Assembly: GCA_035263705.1 (NCBI GenBank)
Contig: DATFRA010000263.1
Location: forward strand, 1 to 9,740
Reading direction: 5' to 3'
Length of the DNA: 9,740 bases
Source of the DNA: DASZHJ01 sp035263705
GTDB lineage: Bacteria > Pseudomonadota > Alphaproteobacteria > ATCC43930 > CGMCC-115725
Numbering within the stretch: the stretch's first letter is position 1; each line of letters starts with the position of its first letter. The position numbers and the translations under genes were made by a program. The notes under the pieces are model-generated. The model saw only the letters and a list, made by a program, of their open reading frames with translations, had not been told where the DNA came from and searched no databases. Below, in pieces: positions 1 through 6,219 of this stretch.

Positions 1-598
1 CGAGGGTCTCCGGGTATTTGACGTTGGGTGGCTCCGAGACCAGGTCTCGCGTGAAGAAGATGCCCGCGCCAATGCTCTCGAGCGGCGCGTAGGCACGCCG
101 CGCCGCCGCGACCCCCGCAGTCAGCACCGTCAGCTCGGCGAGGGTCGGTTTCTTCTCGGGCTTCTCTTTCGTGCGGTACTTGTCGAAGCGATAGCTACGC
201 AGCATTGCGCCATGGGCGAAGTTCGCGGCGGCCTCCGCGGGCGTGAGCCGCGTGCCCGGCACCTTGTCGACGGCGACCAATGCCGAGGTCGCGCCAACCG
301 CGTTGAGCGCCGGCACCACGGCACCGCCCAGCCGCTGCACCTGAACCGGGGTCAAGCCGCCGGGCTTACCCAGGCCGAGAAGGACGACGCGATCGAAGAA
401 CAGCCCGCGCGGCGCCGGCATCACCAGCGTCTCCTCCTTCTTGCCGGTGAACCGCGATGCCGCCATCGCGCCGGTGAGGGCGCCGTTGCTCTCCTTGTCC
501 AGGGCCGCGGCCGAGGGCGAGAGTTTCTTGCCCTCCAGAACGCCCACTACGACCGTGCCGGATTTCGGCAGCTTGGGATCGGCAAAGCTGATCTTCAT
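1..598 (-). CDS. pepA: Leucyl aminopeptidase (M17), N-terminal part, cut by window edge
   Basis: This is the first 199 codons of a cytosolic M17 leucyl aminopeptidase, a two-metal hexameric enzyme that removes N-terminal residues from peptides. The reading frame is open to the left edge. Translation begins MKISFADPKLPKSGTVVVGV, followed by the alpha/beta N-terminal domain with a VVLLGLGKPG strand-turn at residues 71-80. Two family signatures are visible: GAMLRSYRFDKYRTKEKPE at 130-148 and TRDLVSEPPNVKYPE at 183-197. The metal-binding catalytic domain lies outside the window, so activity cannot be judged. The ATG at 598-596 has an AAGGGA ribosome site at 613-608, nine bases upstream, and its own candidate promoter. 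It lies 111 bases downstream of the glycosyltransferase on the same strand. In E. coli PepA also binds DNA; nothing here tests that role. Confidence 0.93.
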   Translation of the reverse strand, partial: MKISFADPKLPKSGTVVVGVLEGKKLSPSAAALDKESNGALTGAMAASRFTGKKEETLVMPAPRGLFFDRVVLLGLGKPGGLTPVQVQRLGGAVVPALNAVGATSALVAVDKVPGTRLTPAEAAANFAHGAMLRSYRFDKYRTKEKPEKKPTLAELTVLTAGVAAARRAYAPLESIGAGIFFTRDLVSEPPNVKYPETL

Positions 599-657
599 AG
601 CGGGTCGTCCCTTCTTGTCGGTCGGCTCGCGACGGATGCCGCGCGTCTCCACCCTCG

Positions 658-687
658 CGGATAGACGAGAAAGCGGGCGGGAGTCAA
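658..687 (-). promoter_or_regulatory. Candidate sigma-70 type promoter for pepA
   Basis: Reading the minus strand, TTGACT (687-682) is followed after 18 bases by TATCCG (663-658). The -35 is close to consensus; the -10 is weak, with only TAT matching. The predicted start near 651 would give a leader of about 53 bases before the pepA ATG. The -35 falls within the loop of the hairpin at 673-697. This is inference from motif matching. Confidence 0.4.
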
Positions 688-697
688 TCGCGCCCGC
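670..697 (-). terminator. Possible weak intrinsic terminator after the glycosyltransferase gene
   Basis: On the minus strand, thirteen bases after the glycosyltransferase stop codon, GCGGGCG (697-691) can pair with CGCCCGC (679-673). The stem is a perfect seven base pairs with an 11-base loop, followed by TTTCT. The short T stretch makes it a marginal terminator, and in GC-rich DNA such stems arise by chance. It may only attenuate readthrough into pepA. Confidence 0.35.
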
Positions 698-709
698 GCC
701 GCATGAGCT

Positions 710-1876
710 TCACTCCTTGACGCGCCTGCGCCAGGTGAACACGCCGCTCACCGCGTAATTCCAGACCGCGCTCACCAGGGGACCCACGATGCCGCCGGCG
801 ATCCACCAGGCGAAGCCTTCGTCGTAGAGCAGCTTGCCCGTGCCGACATTGGCGATGGCGCCTGCCGCGCAGACCAGGAAGAACGACAGGAACCCGCGCA
901 CAAAGGCCCAGCCCCTGAGCCGAAGGTCGCGGTAGGTCAGGAGATTGTTGAGCACGTAATTGCTGAGCATCGCCACGACGGTCGAGCCGGCGAGGCTGAG
1001 CCCGAACTCGAGCCCGAGCATCCGGTTCAGGAGCCAGAGCACGGCGAAATTCACCACCATGCCGCCGCCACCGACCAGCGCAAAGGAGAGGAAGCGCACG
1101 GGGATGACGTGACCGACCAGCTTGTCGCCGACGAGCATCACGTATTCCCAGGCCACCAGCGTATCGAGCTTGCTGTCCCCGTAGAGGCGGGAGCGGAACT
1201 CGTAAGGGAGCTCCTTGAAGCGCAGCGGCTCGGGCGAGGACGCAAACAGGTCCATCAGGATCTTGAATCCAATCCCCGAGAGCTTGCGGACGGCACGGTC
1301 GAAGGCGTCGCGCCGGATCATGAAGAATCCGCTCATGGGATCGGCGATCTCGGCGCGCAGGATGCGCCGGCCGAGCCTGGTCGCGAGTTCGCTCATGCGA
1401 ACGCGTCGGGCGCTCAGCGGTCCCATGCCGCCGCCGGCGGCGTAGCGGCTGCCGACCACGATATCGAGCGGTTCCGACTTGAGCACGCGGAGCATCTCGG
1501 GGAGCAGCCGCTCGTCGTGCTGCAGGTCGGCGTCGATCACCGCAATATAGGGCGCTGCGCTCGCCAGCGCGCCCTCGATGCAGGCGGAGGAGAGGCCACG
1601 GCGGCCGATCCGATGAAGCGCGCGCACGCGCGGATCGCGGCGCGCCACGGCCTTGATCGCCTCGCGCGTGCCGTCGGTCGAATCGTCGTCGACGAAGATC
1701 GCCTCCCAGGCGACGCCGGCGAGCACGTGCTCGAGCCGGTCGATCATCGGCGCCACATTGCCGCGTTCGTTCAGCGTGGGAATGATGACCGCGAGCTCCG
1801 CCACGCCCGCGCCCCCCGTCGGCGTCGGCCCCGCGGCCGGCTCGGAGATCATGAGAGAGTCACGCGGTTCCGTCAC
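710..1876 (-). CDS. GT2 polyprenyl-phosphate glycosyltransferase fused to GtrA membrane domain
   Basis: This 388-residue protein has two domains. Residues about 27-245 are a GT-A glycosyltransferase of the dolichol-phosphate mannosyltransferase (DPM1-like) branch of GT2. Visible motifs are VIIPTLNERGN (30-40), the nucleotide-sugar motif DDDSTDGT (63-70), metal-binding DADLQHD (115-121), GSRYAAGGG (142-150), SGFFMIRR (182-189) and RLYGDSKL (230-237). Residues about 261-385 are a GtrA-like domain with four hydrophobic segments. The family transfers a sugar from a nucleotide donor to a polyprenyl phosphate at the cytoplasmic membrane face; GtrA domains are thought to help flip or handle that lipid-linked sugar. 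The sugar cannot be read from the sequence. The start is GTG at 1876-1874, supported by GAGGA (1889-1885) eight bases upstream. The gene lies 72 bases after the polytopic membrane protein and is probably co-transcribed with it. All core catalytic motifs are intact. Confidence 0.9.
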   Translation of the reverse strand: MTEPRDSLMISEPAAGPTPTGGAGVAELAVIIPTLNERGNVAPMIDRLEHVLAGVAWEAIFVDDDSTDGTREAIKAVARRDPRVRALHRIGRRGLSSACIEGALASAAPYIAVIDADLQHDERLLPEMLRVLKSEPLDIVVGSRYAAGGGMGPLSARRVRMSELATRLGRRILRAEIADPMSGFFMIRRDAFDRAVRKLSGIGFKILMDLFASSPEPLRFKELPYEFRSRLYGDSKLDTLVAWEYVMLVGDKLVGHVIPVRFLSFALVGGGGMVVNFAVLWLLNRMLGLEFGLSLAGSTVVAMLSNYVLNNLLTYRDLRLRGWAFVRGFLSFFLVCAAGAIANVGTGKLLYDEGFAWWIAGGIVGPLVSAVWNYAVSGVFTWRRRVKE

Positions 1877-1884
1877 TGGTCCGA

Positions 1885-1889
1885 TCCTC
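1885..1889 (-). promoter_or_regulatory. Ribosome binding site fixing the GTG start of the glycosyltransferase
   Basis: GAGGA on the minus strand is separated by eight bases from GTG at 1876-1874. It supports this non-ATG start over the internal ATG at residue 9. The rest of the 72-base gap (1877-1948) shows no promoter or convincing terminator, consistent with read-through from the upstream membrane protein gene. Confidence 0.65.
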
Positions 1890-1948
1890 GTGCAGACTTA
1901 GCGGAGTCGCGCCGCAAACCCCAGCGGAATCTCGCCCGCGCTCGAGTG

Positions 1949-3814
1949 CTACCGGCAGAGCGCGGAAGCCGAGAGCATTGGGGTCCAGCGGGATCCGTCG
2001 GGCTGGGGGTAGCGCCAGACCGCGGCGGGTTTCCAGCCTTGGGCAGATCGAGCCAGCAGCACGGCATGCCAGGGCGGCAATCCGCCGATACCGTCCTGCG
2101 TGCACGAAATGAACGCCTTGCCGATTCCCTGCGCCTCGAGCGCCGAGAGCGTGCGGTCATCCTGGCTCTTGAAGAATGTCAGCTCCACGTGCGGCAGGCG
2201 CGGCGCCTCGTAGCGGATCACGCTCCGCAGCATCACGGCGACGCTGTTGTTGTCCCCGGGCAGAACCAGCGCCAGCTTCTCGTCCGGCTTCAGCAGCGCT
2301 CCGAGGTCGTGCCCGAGCGCGCGCACCAGCGGCTGCGGCATCACCAGATCGAAGCGCAGGCGCTCGGCCAAACCGACGGGCACAGCGAGGCAGGCCAGCA
2401 CGAGGAACGCCGCCGCGAACCGCCGCTTCCCCCAGCTCGGCGCCCAGTTGCGCTCCTCGAACACGCTGCGCCCCAACGTGACGAGGCCGAGCACGAGGAG
2501 CATCGAGAGATGCGTATTGTAGCGGAAGAACGAATGCGCGTCGGCGCTCTCCACCGGCGCGAAATGCGCGACGTAGGTGAGCAGCAGGAACAGGTTATAG
2601 AAGGCGAAGACGCCGATCAGGAGCGCCAAGAGCCGTGCCGGCAGGTCCAGCCCCTTGCGCCGGATCCGCAGGACGAGCAGCACCAGCGCCAGCAGCATGA
2701 ACCCGAAGAACACGCCCTTCTCGACCACGATCTCGCCGATCCGCGCGAGGATTTGCGGCAGCAGCTCCCAATGCCACTGATCGAGCGGTAACAGCTTGAG
2801 CTCGCCGACCGCGAACGCATTGAGCACCCACCAGCGCCAGACCAGATAGAGCGCCGCCGCGGGCAGGAAGGCCGGCAGGAACCGCGTCCCCGCGCGCCAG
2901 AACCCGATCCGCCGGTCGAAGAGGCCCAGGAGCGCGATCGCGAGGGCCAGCCCCGCCACGAAGGCCACGCTTTCCTGCTTGATGTTGACCAGCGCGGCCA
3001 ACACGAGGGCGAGCGCCCAGAGCCGATACCCGGTCGGGCGCCGCTCGGCGATGGCGCCCATGCTCTGCGCAGTGAGCCAGCCGGCGATCGCGAGGCAGGT
3101 CGCAACCGATGCCTCGCTGTACTCCGAGAAATAGATCCGCGGCACGAAGCCCGGATTGAGCAAGGTCGCGAGCGCGATCCCGCAGGCACAGGCGCCCCAG
3201 CCGGGTGCCGCCGCGCCGTCGCGCCCGAGCGACTGCACCACGCGCGCGAGCAGCAGCCCCATGAGCAGGTGCAGCAGCACGTTGATGTGCACCATCGCCG
3301 AGGCCGGCAGCGCGGGCAGCGCCACGCCCGCGAGATAGGCCCAGAACTGCATGTTGTAGGGCGCGCCCGGGAGGAGCGAGTAGCTCGGCGGCCGCGCGTC
3401 GGTGGGCAGCAGCCCGTGATCCCAGAGGTAGGCGGCGTTTGGCAGGAGATTGAGGAAGGTATCGGGCTGCGAGGGCCGGGCGGTCAGCATGATCGCCCAG
3501 AGGGGCAGGGCCAGCGCCATCATGCGCAGGAGCGCCAGGCCCTCCTCGCGCCGGAGCCCGAGCGGCCCGACGAGCGGCGCCACCACGGCGACGGCGGCGA
3601 TACCCGCCACGGGCCACGCGAGCGGTTCGGGCCGGAACACGCCCCAGAGCGTGAGCGCGATGGCCAGGCCGCCCCAGCCCGCGACGGTCTGCACCTCGAT
3701 CGGGCCGCGCCCGAGCGTGAGCACGCGGCCCCACAGCAACAGCACCAAGCCCGCCGCCCAGACGGCGGCGAGGTCGACGAGATCGGTTGGCGTCGGGATG
3801 AGCGAAAGGATCAA
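1949..3814 (-). CDS. Polytopic membrane protein, probable GT-C type glycosyltransferase
   Basis: I do not recognise a named family. The 621-residue product is strongly hydrophobic, with roughly 11-13 possible transmembrane segments over residues 10-480, then a soluble C-terminal tail (about 485-621) of mixed alpha/beta character. The plan of many membrane helices, a hydrophilic loop after an early helix (112-155, with acidic D118, D132 and D139) and a C-terminal soluble part recalls lipid-linked-sugar-dependent GT-C glycosyltransferases; FFRYNTHL at 429-436 is reminiscent of arginine-tyrosine motifs in such proteins. This is inference from layout, not from a catalytic signature. The downstream neighbour makes polyprenyl-linked sugar, which fits a donor-user pair. 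The start is TTG at 3814-3812 with no clear Shine-Dalgarno; the first internal ATG (residue 98) would remove three hydrophobic segments, and an in-frame stop at 3874-3872 limits upstream extension. It could instead be a transporter or polymerase. Confidence 0.82.
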   Translation of the reverse strand: MILSLIPTPTDLVDLAAVWAAGLVLLLWGRVLTLGRGPIEVQTVAGWGGLAIALTLWGVFRPEPLAWPVAGIAAVAVVAPLVGPLGLRREEGLALLRMMALALPLWAIMLTARPSQPDTFLNLLPNAAYLWDHGLLPTDARPPSYSLLPGAPYNMQFWAYLAGVALPALPASAMVHINVLLHLLMGLLLARVVQSLGRDGAAAPGWGACACGIALATLLNPGFVPRIYFSEYSEASVATCLAIAGWLTAQSMGAIAERRPTGYRLWALALVLAALVNIKQESVAFVAGLALAIALLGLFDRRIGFWRAGTRFLPAFLPAAALYLVWRWWVLNAFAVGELKLLPLDQWHWELLPQILARIGEIVVEKGVFFGFMLLALVLLVLRIRRKGLDLPARLLALLIGVFAFYNLFLLLTYVAHFAPVESADAHSFFRYNTHLSMLLVLGLVTLGRSVFEERNWAPSWGKRRFAAAFLVLACLAVPVGLAERLRFDLVMPQPLVRALGHDLGALLKPDEKLALVLPGDNNSVAVMLRSVIRYEAPRLPHVELTFFKSQDDRTLSALEAQGIGKAFISCTQDGIGGLPPWHAVLLARSAQGWKPAAVWRYPQPDGSRWTPMLSASALCR

Positions 3815-3841
3815 TGCTGGACTGCGCGACCGCAGCGCTGA

Positions 3842-3860
3842 GGGCTCGCGGCTCGAGCCC
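3842..3860 (-). other. Stem-loop at predicted 5' end of the membrane-protein transcript
   Basis: GGGCTCG and CGAGCCC form a perfect seven-base-pair inverted repeat with a five-base loop. It lies immediately downstream of the predicted minus-strand transcription start (about 3860-3863) and 27 bases before the TTG start codon. A stem at the extreme 5' end of an mRNA often slows decay; that role is inferred here. Confidence 0.45.
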
Positions 3861-3868
3861 GAAGCGCC

Positions 3869-3897
3869 CGTCTACCGGGCCGATCCCAGGTCGTCAA
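3869..3897 (-). promoter_or_regulatory. Sigma-70 type promoter for the membrane protein-glycosyltransferase operon
   Basis: On the minus strand, TTGACG (3897-3892) is followed after exactly 17 bases by TAGACG (3874-3869). This matches the TTGAC-17-TAGAC form seen often at housekeeping promoters of alphaproteobacteria. Predicted transcription starts near 3862, giving a leader of about 48 bases ahead of the TTG start at 3814. Sequence match only; no expression evidence. Confidence 0.6.
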
Positions 3898-3912
3898 GCG
3901 CCGGCTGAGAGA

Positions 3913-3939
3913 GCGAGGCTCGCCGCGCGGCGGCCTCGC
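3913..3939. repeat. Long GC-rich dyad between two divergent promoters
   Basis: GCGAGGC-T-CGCCGC (3913-3926) is complementary to GCGGCG-GCCTCGC (3927-3939) apart from one unpaired T: thirteen base pairs around a central point. It lies upstream of both the minus-strand promoter (3869-3897) and the lptF -10 (3992-3997), and is followed by an alternating CG run (3942-3958). It could be an operator, a cruciform-prone element or a bidirectional transcription block. No T-tract follows, so it is not a standard terminator. The intergenic stretch 3815-4003 holds no gene that I can support. Confidence 0.5.
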
Positions 3940-3991
3940 TTCGCGCGCGCGGGCGCGCAATTGACCCTAGGCTCGCGCTTGAGGTCGCACC

Positions 3992-3997
3992 TATAAT
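3992..3997 (+). promoter_or_regulatory. Perfect -10 hexamer placing the lptF transcript start at its ATG
   Basis: TATAAT matches consensus exactly and is followed by CGCGCC and then ATG at 4004. With standard spacing (-10 covering -12 to -7), +1 falls on the A of the start codon, predicting a leaderless mRNA. No good -35 is seen at 16-18 bases; TTGACC at 3961-3966 is 25 bases away. The only purine-rich ribosome-site candidate, GAGGT at 3981-3985, is 18 bases from the ATG, too far for normal use. Confidence 0.6.
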
Positions 3998-4003
3998 CGC
4001 GCC

Positions 4004-5116
4004 ATGAGGGGCCTCACGCGCTACGTCTTGCGGCAGACGCTGATGCTGACGCTGGCATTCACGCTCGTCTTCAGCGCCGCTGTCTGGCTCGTGCAGTCGC
4101 TCCGCCTGATCGACCTGATCGTGAACCGTGGCCTGTCGCTCGGGGTCTTTCTCAAGCTCGCCATGCTGATCCTGCCGCGCTTCGTCGAAATCGTGCTGCC
4201 GATCGCGATCTTCCTGGCGGTGCTGTTCAGCTACAACAGGCTGATCTCGGAGAGCGAGCTCATCGTCATGCGCGCCTCGGGGCTGAGCCAGATGACGCTC
4301 GCGCGACCCGCGCTGATCCTCGCGGCAGGAGGCGCGCTGGTGCTGTTGGCCCTCACGACGTACCTGCTGCCCGCGGCGTTCCGCGAGTTCAAGGACCTGC
4401 AATTCGAGATCCGCGGCCGCTTTGCCTCGGCCCTCATCCAGGAGGGCGTGTTCAACACGATCGCCGACCGCTTCTCCGTCTACATCCGAACGCGCGACCG
4501 CCGCGGCGAGCTCGGCGGCATCCTCATCCACGACATGCGCGATCCCAAGAAGCCGGTGACATTGCTCGCCGAGCGCGGCGCGCTCGTCGATGGACCCGAG
4601 GGACCGCGCGTGCTGATGGTCAACGGCAGCCGCCAGCAATACGAGCTGGAGACCGGCAAGCTCGCCGTATTGTCCTTCGACCGCTACACCGTGGAGCTCG
4701 CCAGCAACAGGGACGCATCCGCCGCGAGGCCCCGCGAGGCGGAAGAGCTGTACTTCCACGAATTGATCGTGGGCGCGAGGGCCGCCAACCTCGTGGGCGA
4801 GATGAACTTGCGTCTGGTCACGCCCCTGGACGCCCTCGTGCTCGCCTGGATCCCGCTCGTCTGCCTGCTGTCCGGCGACTTCAACCGGCGCGGCCAGAGC
4901 CGGCGCATCCTGGCCGCCACGATCCTGGCCATACTGTTCGAGGTGCTCGATCTCGGCACGAAGAACCTCGCCAGCCGCAACCCGGCCGCGCTGCCGCTGC
5001 TTTACGCCGAAACGTTGCTTCCGATCGGGATTGCGGCCTGGATCTTGCTCCGAGAAGGGCGCTGGCCCTGGTTCGGCCGCGTGATGCCCGCGGCGATCGC
5101 GCGCGGGGCTGGCTGA
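4004..5116 (+). CDS. lptF: LPS export ABC transporter permease LptF
   Basis: LptF is one of the two permease subunits of the inner-membrane LptB2FG complex, which extracts LPS from the outer leaflet and passes it to the periplasmic LptC-LptA bridge. The 370-residue length is normal for the YjgP/YjgQ family. Hydrophobic segments are seen at about 12-32, 47-76 and 102-123, then a soluble periplasmic beta-jellyroll region (about 128-268), then three more segments (about 273-290, 302-318 and 330-350). The family signature SESELIVMRASGLS lies at 82-95, after the second membrane segment, where the permease couples to the ATPase. The ATG at 4004 precedes the first membrane helix; the next ATG (residue 14) would cut into it. 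The gene heads an operon, overlapping lptG by one base. Assignment as LptF rather than LptG rests on position and on the SESELIVMRASG form. Confidence 0.96.
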   Translation: MRGLTRYVLRQTLMLTLAFTLVFSAAVWLVQSLRLIDLIVNRGLSLGVFLKLAMLILPRFVEIVLPIAIFLAVLFSYNRLISESELIVMRASGLSQMTLARPALILAAGGALVLLALTTYLLPAAFREFKDLQFEIRGRFASALIQEGVFNTIADRFSVYIRTRDRRGELGGILIHDMRDPKKPVTLLAERGALVDGPEGPRVLMVNGSRQQYELETGKLAVLSFDRYTVELASNRDASAARPREAEELYFHELIVGARAANLVGEMNLRLVTPLDALVLAWIPLVCLLSGDFNRRGQSRRILAATILAILFEVLDLGTKNLASRNPAALPLLYAETLLPIGIAAWILLREGRWPWFGRVMPAAIARGAG

Positions 5117-6213
5117 TGCCGACCTGGAAGACGTTGGCGCTCTATATCGCGCGGCAATTCCTGCTGTGGTGCTTCATCGTTTTTCTGACGCTCGCGGTGA
5201 TCGTGTTCCTGCTCGACTACGTCGAGCTGATCCGCCGGGGCGGCTCGCGGCAGGAGGCCACGCTCCTCGTGCTGTTGGAGATGGCCGCGCTGAAGCAGCC
5301 CTACATGTGGCAGCAGCTCATGCCGTTCGCGATCCTGTTCGGCGCCATGCTCGCCTTCTGGCGCATGACGCGCAGCAACGAGCTCGTGGTGGCGCGTTCG
5401 ACGGGCGTTTCGGTCTGGCAATTCCTGGCTCCGGCGGTGGTGAGCGCGCTCGGCATCGGCGTTCTGATGGTAACCGTGTTCAACCCGATCGCCGCCGCGA
5501 TGCAGCTGAGCTACGAGAAGCTGGAGAACCGCGTCCTGCGCAACGGCAGCGAGCAGCTCAACCTCTCGCGCTCGGGCCTGTGGCTTCGGCAGAGCGACGA
5601 GCGCGGCTTGCCGTCCGTGCTGCACGCCGAGCGCCTGGCGCCGGGCGACATCACGCTGGAGGACGTGCTGGTCCTGTTTTTCGACAAGAACGACAAGCTC
5701 ACCGGCCGCATCGACGCCAAGCAGGCGCGACTCGACGCCGGCCGCTGGCGGGTCACGAACGGCACGCGGTGGCAGCCCGGCAAGGCGCAGGAGCCGTTCA
5801 CCGAGATCACGATCCCCACGAGCATGACACCGAGCAAGATGGAGCAGAGCTTCGCCTCGCCCGAGACGATGTCGTTCTGGGATTTGCCGAGCTTCATCGG
5901 CCTGCTCGAGCAGTCGGGCTTCTCCACCCAAAGGCACCGCCTCGAGTACAACGCGCTGCTCGCGCGCCCGTTCCTGCTCGCCGCGATGGTGCTGATCGCT
6001 GCGACCTTCAGCCTGCGCATGCAGCGGCGCGGTGGCACCACGCTCATGATCGCCGCCGGCGTCTCCAGCGGGCTGCTGCTGTTCCTGTTCTCCAACCTCG
6101 TGTTCGCGCTCGGCCAGTCCGCGACAATCCCCGTCAACCTCGCCGCCTGGACTCCCGCCGGCGTGAGCTGGCTCCTGGGTACCAGCCTCCTCCTCTATCT
6201 CGAGGACGGCTAA
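5116..6213 (+). CDS. lptG: LPS export ABC transporter permease LptG
   Basis: LptG is the second permease of LptB2FG and pairs with LptF to form the LPS-binding cavity in the inner membrane. The 365-residue product has the same plan as its neighbour: hydrophobic segments at about 13-36, 62-84 and 100-122, a periplasmic beta-rich region (about 130-270), and three C-terminal segments (about 283-301, 309-332 and 341-361). The signature RSNELVVARSTGVSVWQF (86-103) is the LptG counterpart of the LptF coupling motif. Its ATG shares the final A of the lptF TGA (TGATG at 5114-5118) and has no strong Shine-Dalgarno of its own, so translation is probably coupled to lptF and supports equal amounts of the two subunits. 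The stop TAA lies six bases before lptD. Confidence 0.95.
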   Translation: MPTWKTLALYIARQFLLWCFIVFLTLAVIVFLLDYVELIRRGGSRQEATLLVLLEMAALKQPYMWQQLMPFAILFGAMLAFWRMTRSNELVVARSTGVSVWQFLAPAVVSALGIGVLMVTVFNPIAAAMQLSYEKLENRVLRNGSEQLNLSRSGLWLRQSDERGLPSVLHAERLAPGDITLEDVLVLFFDKNDKLTGRIDAKQARLDAGRWRVTNGTRWQPGKAQEPFTEITIPTSMTPSKMEQSFASPETMSFWDLPSFIGLLEQSGFSTQRHRLEYNALLARPFLLAAMVLIAATFSLRMQRRGGTTLMIAAGVSSGLLLFLFSNLVFALGQSATIPVNLAAWTPAGVSWLLGTSLLLYLEDG

Positions 6214-6219
6214 GCGCCG

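Noticed and set aside
1109..2791. A plus-strand open frame of 560 codons opposite the glycosyltransferase and membrane protein genes.
   Set aside because: Low-complexity antisense translation with no recognisable motif; the minus-strand frames have clear family motifs or membrane character.
3961..3966. TTGACC as the -35 partner of the lptF TATAAT.
   Set aside because: The spacer would be 25 bases, well beyond the 16-18 that sigma-70 promoters normally tolerate.
3872..4759. A minus-strand open frame of 295 codons opposite lptF.
   Set aside because: Antisense shadow of lptF with charged, repetitive composition, and it would overlap the lptF promoter.
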